DNA from: Opitutaceae bacterium
GTDB taxonomy: Bacteria; Verrucomicrobiota; Verrucomicrobiia; Opitutales; Opitutaceae
Direction of reading: 5' to 3'
Assembly (NCBI GenBank): GCA_028280955.1
Contig: JANQKU010000054.1
Span: 1-36,379 of the forward strand
Length of the DNA stretch: 36,379 bases
A program made the translations under genes and the position numbers. A model generated the notes under the pieces. That model was not told where the DNA came from. It worked only from the letters and a program-made list of their open reading frames with translations, and did no database searches. Positions 25,094 to 31,862 of this stretch are shown in pieces; positions within the stretch are counted from its first letter, which is position 1, and the number at the start of each line of letters is the position of its first letter.

Positions 25094-28000
25094 GTGTCCA
25101 GAGCCGCTTCTTCAAGTGGTCCACTTCCCTTTGAAACCGGCGGCTTATTTTCTGCGGAAATTCTGTATCACCCGCACGAGCTGCTTCCTGAATTTCTTTG
25201 GCGCTTGCGGCTATTTTTGTCGCGGCAACCAAGGCTGTTTGTGAAAGAATTCGATGAGCATGGCGTCTTGTTTCTTCAGAATCCTTCGCCTCCATCGCAG
25301 CGACCATCCCTTCCACATCTGTCTCTAAAGTAATGATGTATTTGCTGATCAATTCTCTTTCCCGAATGGGATCACCATCCGCCATCATCGTGATAATAGA
25401 CATATCGAGATCTGCCTCTTCCTCTTCCAGTTGATCACTTTCCACATGGATGGAAGAAGCGCCCTTCATGGCACCACTCAGATTTTGGATCGTCTGACGA
25501 ATCTTCGATGGACTTAATGGCTTGGTGGCAAACCCATCCATCCCTGCATGCATACACTCTATCTTTTTCTCCTGAGTTGAATAGGCTGTCGTTGCCACAA
25601 TGAGAGCATGCCGATCAGCCGGTTCCCATTCACGATACAAACGTGTCACCTCCACTCCATTCATCCCGGGTAAATCCCAATCCATAAAGACAATATCATA
25701 GTGCTGGGCTTTGAGCATCTCCAGAGCAGAAAAACCTTCCACCGCGACATCTGTCTGATAGCCCAGTTTATGCAAAATCGCTTCAATGACCAACACATTG
25801 TATTCCTGATCTTCCACGATTAAGGCTCTGGTTGAACCATTGACTCCCGCTGCCACCTCTTTACTTTCAGACGTTTTTTCTTCCGGGACAACTACCAGAC
25901 GCAAATTCAGAAGAAAGGTGGAACCCTTTCCAAGCTCGCTTTCCAGACCAACAGATCCACCCATCTTTTCGGCAAAAGCTTTACAAGCGGCTAAGCCAAG
26001 ACCCGTTCCACCAATATTCTCCTGTCGCGCCATCTTGCCTCGGTTAAATTTTTCAAACAATCCAGCCTGTTCTTCTTCGGGAATTCCCGGCCCCTCATCT
26101 GTCACCTTAATCGTTAAAGAAACCTCATTGTAGTGGGTTTCCCCTTCCACCGAAAGAATCAGCTTTCCTTTCCCGGCAAACTTAAAGGCATTGGCCACGT
26201 AGTTAATCAAAATCTGTTTGATCTTTCCTTCATCTCCCAACAAGCGAGTCGGCAAATTCTCCCAGATGATCTGCTCTATCGGCATACGCTTTTCTTTGCT
26301 CTGCCAGGAAAAGATTTCTGTAATATCCGCGACCATGGCCCGAAGATCAAAAACCTCCTCATCCAAGGTAATTTTCCCCGATTCAATCTTAGAGAAATCA
26401 AGCACATCTTCCACAATGGAAGAGAGATACTCCGCACATTTTCGTAAAGACGTCGCCACACCCGCCAGATTCGATGGAAGATTGGCTTCCTGCAACATAT
26501 TGGTCAGACCAATCACTCCATTCATCGGATTGCGGATTTCATGACTCATGCTCGCAATAAAGTCCGTCTTGGCTGAATTGGCCCGAGCCAGTTCATGGGT
26601 TCTCTTCTCAACCAACCCCTCCAGCTCAATGGTACGCTTTTTGATCTGAGCAACTCTCAACTGATAAAAGCCATAAAGGCTGGATAAGAAGCATAAGGCA
26701 AAGACGGCATAGGCCCAGTTCGTCCGATACCAGGGAGGCAAAATAGAAAAGGCATACTTCACCGCTGGACCAACCGTTCCATCAATATCCATCACTCTCA
26801 CTTCGAAAGCATAGGTTCCTTCTCCCAAATTAGTATATTCCCGAAAAGTCGTTTCGGCAGGCTCTGACCAAACTCCCTCAAACCCCAGCATTCTGGTTTG
26901 ATATAAAACCGGCCCTGTTTCACGGAAAATTGGAGCCGCCCAGGAAAAAGATAAATGATTGCCCTGATAGGAGATCTCTGGTTTCAGCGATGAAAACGGA
27001 TTGAGCACAATACCTGCATCCGACGACTCCGCTGACACAATCATCGGGGCAATCGGCACAGAACGTTCTCTAATCTCATTCACCTTGACTCGTAAAATCC
27101 CAGAAGAACCACTGACCCATAAAATTGGATCACTCTCTACGTTTTCCAAAAATAAATTCGTAATCGTTCCAATCCGATTGAGTCCAGGAACTGCATACGG
27201 AATCCATTCAAACTCACCATCCTCTGAGAGAATGATTTTTCCCAACAATAGGGATCGGCTATCAGAATTTAGCTGAATTTCTATCCCCAGCCATGCCGAC
27301 CCACTCCCACCATCTTTTGAAATTGCCAGAGCTCTATGATTCTCAGGCAATCCTGCAACAACTTTAAATCTATTTTGATTCTCATGATAAGAAATCAAAC
27401 CTCCTTCAGAAAGCCCCAGTATTTTATCACCCAAACCGGCTATGATTACAGCGCCATGACCCTCCGGCAATAAATCTCCAGTATTGTAATGATGAATTTT
27501 TGCAATATAATTTTTTTCCTTGTTATTGTTCTTATCGTTCAACAAAGAATTCTCAATTCGATGCACTCCCTTTGCTTTAGTTCCCACCCATAGATCCCCA
27601 CGATTATCTTCAAACAAGGAATGAGCTGAATTGGGTAATTGAATATGCTTCTTTGCATCAGTCCATTCACCCGCCTCATTCCTTTCCAACCAATCTACTT
27701 CAAACTCTCCGCCAAAATAGACTCTCTCTGAATAAATATTTGATTGAAAAAGAGAAAGTATTCTAAACGGCCTCCAAAATATTTCAGATGAAACTTTACC
27801 ATCCCACTCCAAAATTCGCCAATATCCCCCTAACAAAACTGCTCCATCAACGTCCACTGTGCAATAAAGAGTCTGATTAATCTCCGATTTTAAATCTAGT
27901 TCAGCTCTATCAACGACAGATTTTCTTCGTCTGAATTTGTAGAGTCCATCTTTGGCTAAAATTATTTTTTCACCGTTTAAAACTACAATTTCTCCCAAAA

Positions 28001-29030
28001 TCATCTCTTCAAAACCGTTATCTTGATCAAACAGCGTAACAGCTGATGAGGTCTCTATGCGAAAAACCCCTTGGGGTTGTGTTATCCAAAACCCTCCCTC
28101 TCGATCAAGCCAAAGCTCTCTTACTTCTCGATTTATAAGTTCATTTGTTTGGTCGATTACCCGTAAAATAGTTCCCTGCAAATCCACTAAAACGATCCCT
28201 CCCCTATAAGTTGAAATAGCTACAATTTTTTCATCCAATCGAATAGCCTTGATCACCAAACTTTTCCTCAAAAAAGCATCGACTTCACTTTCTTGGATGG
28301 AAACAACTCCATCACGTAACCACATCATCCCATAATTCGACACCATCAGAATGCCCATCTCTGCGAAATCAATCATGGTCAAAATGGCAGCTCCATTGAG
28401 TTCTGAATCAGGTATAAGCAGTTCCGGGCCATTTTCTCTCAACAAATAAATGCCTACCTCCACACTATGTAGATAGATTTTCCCATTTATTTCAGAAGCA
28501 TACAAACTCCATTTGTCCTGTAATTTGAAAATCTCAAATCGCCCTTCTCTCCACCTATATACCTTTGCTTCTCCAATGAAAACGACACCATAAGGTGAAA
28601 GAAAGACTTTTGATAATTTCCCAATCGTTTCTTCACCTTCGGGCAAAAAAGATGTGAGTGAGACATATTGGTAATAACCTCTTTTGTTTCTCTCCAGATA
28701 ACCCATACCTCCAATCGCAGCCAACCAAATACGTCCCTCTTCATCCTCCACCATAGATCCAATTTCATAAACTCCTGGAATGTGTATTTTTTTCCAGGAT
28801 ACACCATTATACATGTAAACATTATCTCCTCCTACAAAAACAGATCCATTGGCACTTTGCAGTCCAGATAATGTAACCTGATCTAAGGCAAAATAATGAT
28901 CTAACGGTTTCCCTGCTTCGGACTCATCCCAGCTATAACCGCTTGCCGTCAAAAAGAGGGCAAAGAACACTTGGCCATAAATAACCTTGTGTTTTCGGAA
29001 AAATCCATATGTTTTTGAAAAAACGACCAT
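25077..29030 (-). CDS. Hybrid sensor histidine kinase with beta-propeller sensor (Reg_prop, Y_Y_Y, HisKA, HATPase_c, receiver, Hpt)
   Basis: The 1317 residues read in order: a signal/anchor segment (about 14-32); a periplasmic two-component regulator propeller of repeated blades (about 45-650, for example GRIWLAAIGGMGYLE and RGDLWVGTKAKGVHRIE); a Y_Y_Y domain (about 690-765); one membrane helix (768-795); HisKA with His830 in SMSHEIRNP; HATPase with Asn947, DEGPGIP and GGTGLGLA; a receiver with Asp1117 in VFMDWDLPGMNG and Lys1170; and a C-terminal Hpt domain with His1259 in RRHAHRILSQ. This is a full phosphorelay, His to Asp to His, ready to feed a separate regulator. Propeller kinases of this kind in Bacteroidota sense oligosaccharides; here the ligand is unknown. 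It is divergent from the peptide/YcaO locus and convergent with the response regulator. Confidence 0.95.
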   Translation of the reverse strand: MVVFSKTYGFFRKHKVIYGQVFFALFLTASGYSWDESEAGKPLDHYFALDQVTLSGLQSANGSVFVGGDNVYMYNGVSWKKIHIPGVYEIGSMVEDEEGRIWLAAIGGMGYLERNKRGYYQYVSLTSFLPEGEETIGKLSKVFLSPYGVVFIGEAKVYRWREGRFEIFKLQDKWSLYASEINGKIYLHSVEVGIYLLRENGPELLIPDSELNGAAILTMIDFAEMGILMVSNYGMMWLRDGVVSIQESEVDAFLRKSLVIKAIRLDEKIVAISTYRGGIVLVDLQGTILRVIDQTNELINREVRELWLDREGGFWITQPQGVFRIETSSAVTLFDQDNGFEEMILGEIVVLNGEKIILAKDGLYKFRRRKSVVDRAELDLKSEINQTLYCTVDVDGAVLLGGYWRILEWDGKVSSEIFWRPFRILSLFQSNIYSERVYFGGEFEVDWLERNEAGEWTDAKKHIQLPNSAHSLFEDNRGDLWVGTKAKGVHRIENSLLNDKNNNKEKNYIAKIHHYNTGDLLPEGHGAVIIAGLGDKILGLSEGGLISYHENQNRFKVVAGLPENHRALAISKDGGSGSAWLGIEIQLNSDSRSLLLGKIILSEDGEFEWIPYAVPGLNRIGTITNLFLENVESDPILWVSGSSGILRVKVNEIRERSVPIAPMIVSAESSDAGIVLNPFSSLKPEISYQGNHLSFSWAAPIFRETGPVLYQTRMLGFEGVWSEPAETTFREYTNLGEGTYAFEVRVMDIDGTVGPAVKYAFSILPPWYRTNWAYAVFALCFLSSLYGFYQLRVAQIKKRTIELEGLVEKRTHELARANSAKTDFIASMSHEIRNPMNGVIGLTNMLQEANLPSNLAGVATSLRKCAEYLSSIVEDVLDFSKIESGKITLDEEVFDLRAMVADITEIFSWQSKEKRMPIEQIIWENLPTRLLGDEGKIKQILINYVANAFKFAGKGKLILSVEGETHYNEVSLTIKVTDEGPGIPEEEQAGLFEKFNRGKMARQENIGGTGLGLAACKAFAEKMGGSVGLESELGKGSTFLLNLRLVVVPEEKTSESKEVAAGVNGSTRALIVEDQEYNVLVIEAILHKLGYQTDVAVEGFSALEMLKAQHYDIVFMDWDLPGMNGVEVTRLYREWEPADRHALIVATTAYSTQEKKIECMHAGMDGFATKPLSPSKIRQTIQNLSGAMKGASSIHVESDQLEEEEADLDMSIITMMADGDPIRERELISKYIITLETDVEGMVAAMEAKDSEETRRHAHRILSQTALVAATKIAASAKEIQEAARAGDTEFPQKISRRFQREVDHLKKRLWTLNGRT

Positions 29031-29094
29031 TACCTACCAAATCAGACTGGTTACATTACCAATATTTAGGCAAGGGTCGATTCAAAATTAGGTA
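29031..29094. promoter_or_regulatory. Candidate NarL-like heptamer cluster between kinase and peptide/YcaO locus
   Basis: Four heptamer-like elements occur in this 112-base divergent gap: TACCTAC at 29031-29037 abutting the kinase start codon, TACCAAT at 29057-29063 and TTAGGCA at 29066-29072 spaced by two bases (7-2-7, 13 of 16 matches to the perfect palindrome at 35723-35738), and TTAGGTA at 29088-29094. The 7-2-7 inverted layout is that used by NarL. Regulation of both divergent transcripts by the neighbouring regulator is inference. Confidence 0.45.
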
Positions 29095-29120
29095 GGCAAA
29101 AAGCTGGGAGAATTCTCAGC

Positions 29121-29156
29121 GGTTTTTCATAGTTAAGGTTCAATGAAAAACCTTAA
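29121..29156 (+). promoter_or_regulatory. Start-codon hairpin pair upstream of and in the first small peptide gene
   Basis: Two perfect inverted repeats overlap. Hairpin A pairs GGTTTTTCAT (29121-29130) with ATGAAAAACC (29143-29152), burying the start codon and leaving the Shine-Dalgarno-like AAGG in a 12-base loop. Hairpin B pairs TTAAGGTT (29133-29140) with AACCTTAA (29149-29156), burying AAGG and leaving the ATG in an 8-base loop. They share 29149-29152, so only one can form at a time. Either would hinder initiation, as expected of a translational switch or thermosensor. Function is inferred from base pairing only. Confidence 0.5.
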
Positions 29157-29322
29157 AGTCATCCTCCTCGGCATTATCTCTATTCTTCTCTTAACCATTG
29201 GTTTGTCTACTGCCACAGCTAAGCTCGATCCGATTAGAAATCAAAAAGATTTCAAAGCAACCACTTCAGAATTTCCTTTTTTTCCAGGAGATGATCAGTG
29301 GAACCCTCCGAATGATGGGTAA
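29143..29322 (+). CDS. Small secreted peptide 1 (59 residues), possible YcaO-linked precursor
   Basis: This short frame runs from ATG 29143 to TAA 29322. It encodes a classic signal-peptide-like start: MKNLK, a hydrophobic core of about 17 residues ending in TIGLS, then ATA as a signal peptidase I site before KLDP. The predicted mature part (residues 27-59) is hydrophilic with EFPFFPGDDQWNPPNDG at its end and has no Cys; Ser and Thr (TTS at 40-42) are the only typical heterocyclisation residues. It aligns without gaps over 37 residues (19 identities) to the small peptide at 30364-30489. It lies 33 bases before the YcaO gene on the same strand. Two independent paralogous copies make a chance frame unlikely. 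A RiPP precursor, a pheromone-like peptide or a small envelope peptide are the options. Confidence 0.72.
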   Translation: MKNLKVILLGIISILLLTIGLSTATAKLDPIRNQKDFKATTSEFPFFPGDDQWNPPNDG

Positions 29323-29355
29323 CTTCTTCTTATACTATATAAGCCTCTAAAACTG

Positions 29356-30258
29356 ATGTTCAACCTGGCCGCCCTCCGTTATCGCAGTATCTCCGCTACT
29401 CAGGGAGGCCCCATTGAAAAAATCGAGTTCAGTGAGTTCTCTGTTCTGGGGCAGCGTTGCTACCAAGCCAATGCTTTTTTGAATGCCGACCTGGTGCAAA
29501 AAAGGAAGAGCCATGATCTCTACAGCAATGCCGATGGAACCGGAACCCACCCCACTGCCATTGTGGCCCGATACATGGCCATCTCCGAAGCGATTGAGCG
29601 TTGGGCTTTCCATGTTAAAGTAAGAGATTACGACCATGATCTTTATGGTTTCGACCGGGATGCCTCCAGTAATGGGATGGCCGCTTTTCCCGGTCTCTGC
29701 GCCAGCCAATGCCGTTCCCGAGCTTACTTTGAAGCTCTGGAACGCTATTGCTTGGTGGCTTGGTGGGACGGCAGCTTAACAGCTCAAATACGCTCAACAG
29801 TATGGGAAGATGTCACCGCTGTCGAAATTGATCATGGATTGAGTAACGATTGTATGGTTATCCTCTACAAATACTGCTCCTCCGGGTTTTTCAGTTATGG
29901 GCACGCCGCCGCTAAAAATTTTAAGATAGCTTGCCGCCGAGCAGCGATTGAACTGAGTCGCAATGAGTATGTTTTGCGCTGCTATCGTACGACCCATCCT
30001 CAGACCAATATCAATACCATTGATGAGGTTGACGATATCTTTGAACGTCGCTGTCTCTTTTTTTCCTATCCGGAGGGACATAAACTTTTTCAAGAACAAA
30101 TCGCCGCACTTCCCCTCAAAAAGAGAAAAATACCCCCGATTATTTTTGATGGGCAAATTCACGGCCCCTGGTCAAAATACGCCACTGTCTGGCGCGTGGC
30201 CATGGAGATGCCAACCAACGATTATAAAGATAAAAGTAAGCTCTTTTTTATCTGGTAG
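29356..30258 (+). CDS. YcaO-domain protein (ATP-dependent peptide-modifying enzyme family)
   Basis: YcaO enzymes use ATP to activate a peptide backbone amide, giving azoline rings, thioamides or amidines. The 300-residue protein shows the ATP/Mg pattern: ISEAIERWAF with Glu78 and Glu81, FEALERYCLVAWW with Glu126 and Glu129, and GHAAAKNFKIACRRAAIELSRN cut here to AAIELSRNE, where canonical ExxQ is ExxR (Glu199, Arg202). DGTGTHP (60-66) fits the usual glycine-rich lead-in. It is shorter than many stand-alone YcaO proteins and has no proline-rich C-terminus or fused E1-like domain. It is bracketed by the two small peptide genes. The next three genes encode no E1/ocin-ThiF, TfuA, dehydrogenase or transporter. 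Substrate assignment to the peptides rests on proximity alone. TATACT at 29332-29337 could be a -10 element of its own. Confidence 0.85.
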   Translation: MFNLAALRYRSISATQGGPIEKIEFSEFSVLGQRCYQANAFLNADLVQKRKSHDLYSNADGTGTHPTAIVARYMAISEAIERWAFHVKVRDYDHDLYGFDRDASSNGMAAFPGLCASQCRSRAYFEALERYCLVAWWDGSLTAQIRSTVWEDVTAVEIDHGLSNDCMVILYKYCSSGFFSYGHAAAKNFKIACRRAAIELSRNEYVLRCYRTTHPQTNINTIDEVDDIFERRCLFFSYPEGHKLFQEQIAALPLKKRKIPPIIFDGQIHGPWSKYATVWRVAMEMPTNDYKDKSKLFFIW

Positions 30259-30264
30259 CGTACT

Positions 30265-30289
30265 AAAAGGTAATGTCGTACCTTTTTTT
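30265..30289 (+). terminator. Probable Rho-independent terminator after the YcaO gene
   Basis: AAAAGGTA (30265-30272) and TACCTTTT (30279-30286) form a perfect 8-bp stem with loop ATGTCG, followed by further T residues, 7 bases after the YcaO stop. The stem is AT-rich, so termination may be partial. An alternative pairing GTACC / GGTAC (30278-30282 with 30291-30295) competes with it. Confidence 0.5.
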
Positions 30290-30363
30290 GGGTACAAGCT
30301 CCCCTTCAATCGAGTACGCAAAAACCTGTTCTTTTTTACAAAACATTTCAAAGTTATGATAAC

Positions 30364-30489
30364 ATGAAAAATATACTGATTTTTATCCTTGGTCTTCTCT
30401 CCACTTTTCTCTTATCCATCGGTCTCTCTGATGCTGCAGCCAGGCTGGATCCCGTGAGTCACGATAAGGATCTACAATCTTTTTTATAA
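30364..30489 (+). CDS. Small secreted peptide 2 (41 residues), paralogue of peptide 1
   Basis: The frame from ATG 30364 to TAA 30489 encodes MKN, a hydrophobic core ending in SIGLS, AAA as a signal peptidase site, then RLDP and a short tail ending in DKDLQSFL. It matches peptide 1 in length and position through residue 37 with no gap (19 identities, most other positions conservative), while the predicted mature part is only 15 residues against 33. The mature part contains Ser32 and Ser39 but no Cys or Thr. It may be a truncated copy, an independent product or an immunity/competitor peptide. It sits 105 bases after the YcaO gene, beyond the probable terminator. An imperfect hairpin (TTTCA to TGAAA around GTTATGATAAC) surrounds its ATG. 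Confidence 0.68.
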   Translation: MKNILIFILGLLSTFLLSIGLSDAAARLDPVSHDKDLQSFL

Positions 30490-30809
30490 AGCCTTCTGTT
30501 ATTTATTAGAACAGTCACTCATTCCGAAAATCTTTACCATCCAATTTAGAGTAAAGACTAAAGTCATAATTAGGTAGTTAATCTTATAAAACCATAGGGA
30601 CTTACATATTTAGACTTAGAAAATTGAAGAAACAAGAGGTATTAATAAAATTACGATATCCTCCTTCTGACGACTGATTAAATTTTGGTAGTTCCTTGTC
30701 TAAGACAGTTTTGCTCGTGGACAAATTATCTTTATATCCAGACCATACTCGTGTAATTTTACTTTCTGTTTCCAAACAAAATAGTGTCGTTTAATCCTTT
30801 GCTCAGTTT
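30490..30809. other. 320-base intergenic region after peptide 2
   Basis: I find no gene or third peptide copy on either strand. It is strongly AT-rich. It holds a TTAGGTA half-site at 30570-30576 and the small palindrome TGTCTAAGACA. It probably contains the promoter of the downstream three-gene unit, but no convincing -35/-10 pair is visible. Confidence 0.5.
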
Positions 30810-31856
30810 GTGATTAATTGGCATAAAATATCCTCCACGAGTTTTCGTTCCTCTAAATGGAAAACGTGCCTATTGACAGTCACCCTCTTATTTCCTCTCA
30901 AGAGTTCTCCTCAGTCGACAACTGGCTTTGATGCCATGGTCCACCAACTATACGCTTGGCAGAATGTAGTGCTCGACGGGACCTTCTCCTTTAAGATTTC
31001 CGTAGGAAATCTTAAAGGAGAAAAAAGCGAAGAAATTCCCCTCTTTGTAACACATCATTTGACCTATAACCCCGTCACCAAAAAAGCTCAAAGCCAATTT
31101 CGTATCGATTTCTTGGAAACATGGCTTGTTCCCAAAACAAAAGAAACATTCTGCTGGCGACAACCTTCAGGAATAATTCTTACAGTTTCTACCAAGTCCC
31201 AAAACTCACTGAACACAGTTCGAGCCCATCGAATAGGCAATTCTCAAATCAAAATCACCTGCTCTGACAACTGGCATTTTTACTATACTAAGGGACAATT
31301 GACTTCCATCCATTTACCCAATGGAACGATTTGGGAAGTGCTTTCCCAAGCAGGCCGAATTCTGGAAATAATCGAAAAGAATGTAGATAGCGACATCACG
31401 ATCCTACGCGGAAACTATCTCTCCGAAAAACAGGTTTTGAGCTACCTGACGACACAAACCACAGAAGTCACCTTTGCCTACGAAAAGGATTTGGTAAAAT
31501 TGATAGAGATTAAACCAAAAGGCAAAACAGAACAGACTTACCTTTTCTCCTATCAAGACAACTTAATCACAAAAATAAAGACACCGGAAAAAACCATTCC
31601 GATATCCTGGCAAAAAATCAAAAAAGAGGATTTTTCTGTTCTCGAAAATTTTTCTCTTAAACCAATCAGAGTGAGCATGATTGAAGGAAAGAGGATCAGC
31701 CTCTTCTATTCCAACCGCGGCATCATAACAGAAATTTTTTCACCAACAGATGGCCAAACCATTCGACGAAGGGTGAACCCCAAAACAGCAACCATCACGG
31801 AATACGATAATGACGGACGCAAAACCATCATTTCAAGCGGTAAAGGCTACAGATAA
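30810..31856 (+). CDS. Secreted YD/RHS-like beta-strand protein, uncharacterised
   Basis: A 348-residue protein starting at GTG 30810, with an N-terminal signal segment (about residues 16-32, WKTCLLTVTLLFPLKSS). The rest consists of short strands in repeats that look like degenerate YD/RHS units: LTSIHLPNGTIWEVLSQAGR, VTFAYEKDLVKLIEIKP, RISLFYSNRGIITEIFSP and a final ITEYDNDGRKTIIS. I recognise no named family, toxin tip or catalytic motif. It is probably periplasmic or surface-exposed. It starts a three-gene unit with the ligase-like gene 6 bases downstream. Nucleotides 30984-31022 inside it form a perfect 18-bp inverted repeat. The GTG start is not backed by a strong ribosome binding site. 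Confidence 0.68.
   Translation: MINWHKISSTSFRSSKWKTCLLTVTLLFPLKSSPQSTTGFDAMVHQLYAWQNVVLDGTFSFKISVGNLKGEKSEEIPLFVTHHLTYNPVTKKAQSQFRIDFLETWLVPKTKETFCWRQPSGIILTVSTKSQNSLNTVRAHRIGNSQIKITCSDNWHFYYTKGQLTSIHLPNGTIWEVLSQAGRILEIIEKNVDSDITILRGNYLSEKQVLSYLTTQTTEVTFAYEKDLVKLIEIKPKGKTEQTYLFSYQDNLITKIKTPEKTIPISWQKIKKEDFSVLENFSLKPIRVSMIEGKRISLFYSNRGIITEIFSPTDGQTIRRRVNPKTATITEYDNDGRKTIISSGKGYR
30984..31022. repeat. Perfect 18-bp inverted repeat with 3-base loop inside a coding region
   Basis: TTCTCCTTTAAGATTTCC (30984-31001) and its exact complement (31005-31022) are separated by GTA. The arms encode FSFKIS and NLKGE in frame. Perfect arms of this length are rare in coding DNA; it would form a strong mRNA hairpin about 175-210 bases after the start codon. 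No T tract follows, so it is not a standard terminator. Confidence 0.9.
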
Positions 31857-31862
31857 CAAAAA

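Noticed and set aside
29347-29709. 120-codon minus-strand frame opposite the YcaO gene
   Set aside because: The opposite frame carries the YcaO motifs, and the glycine/histidine-rich antisense product has no recognisable features.
30490-30809. Search for a third copy of the small peptide
   Set aside because: No frame with MKN plus a hydrophobic core and LDP exists on either strand here or in 35581-36043.
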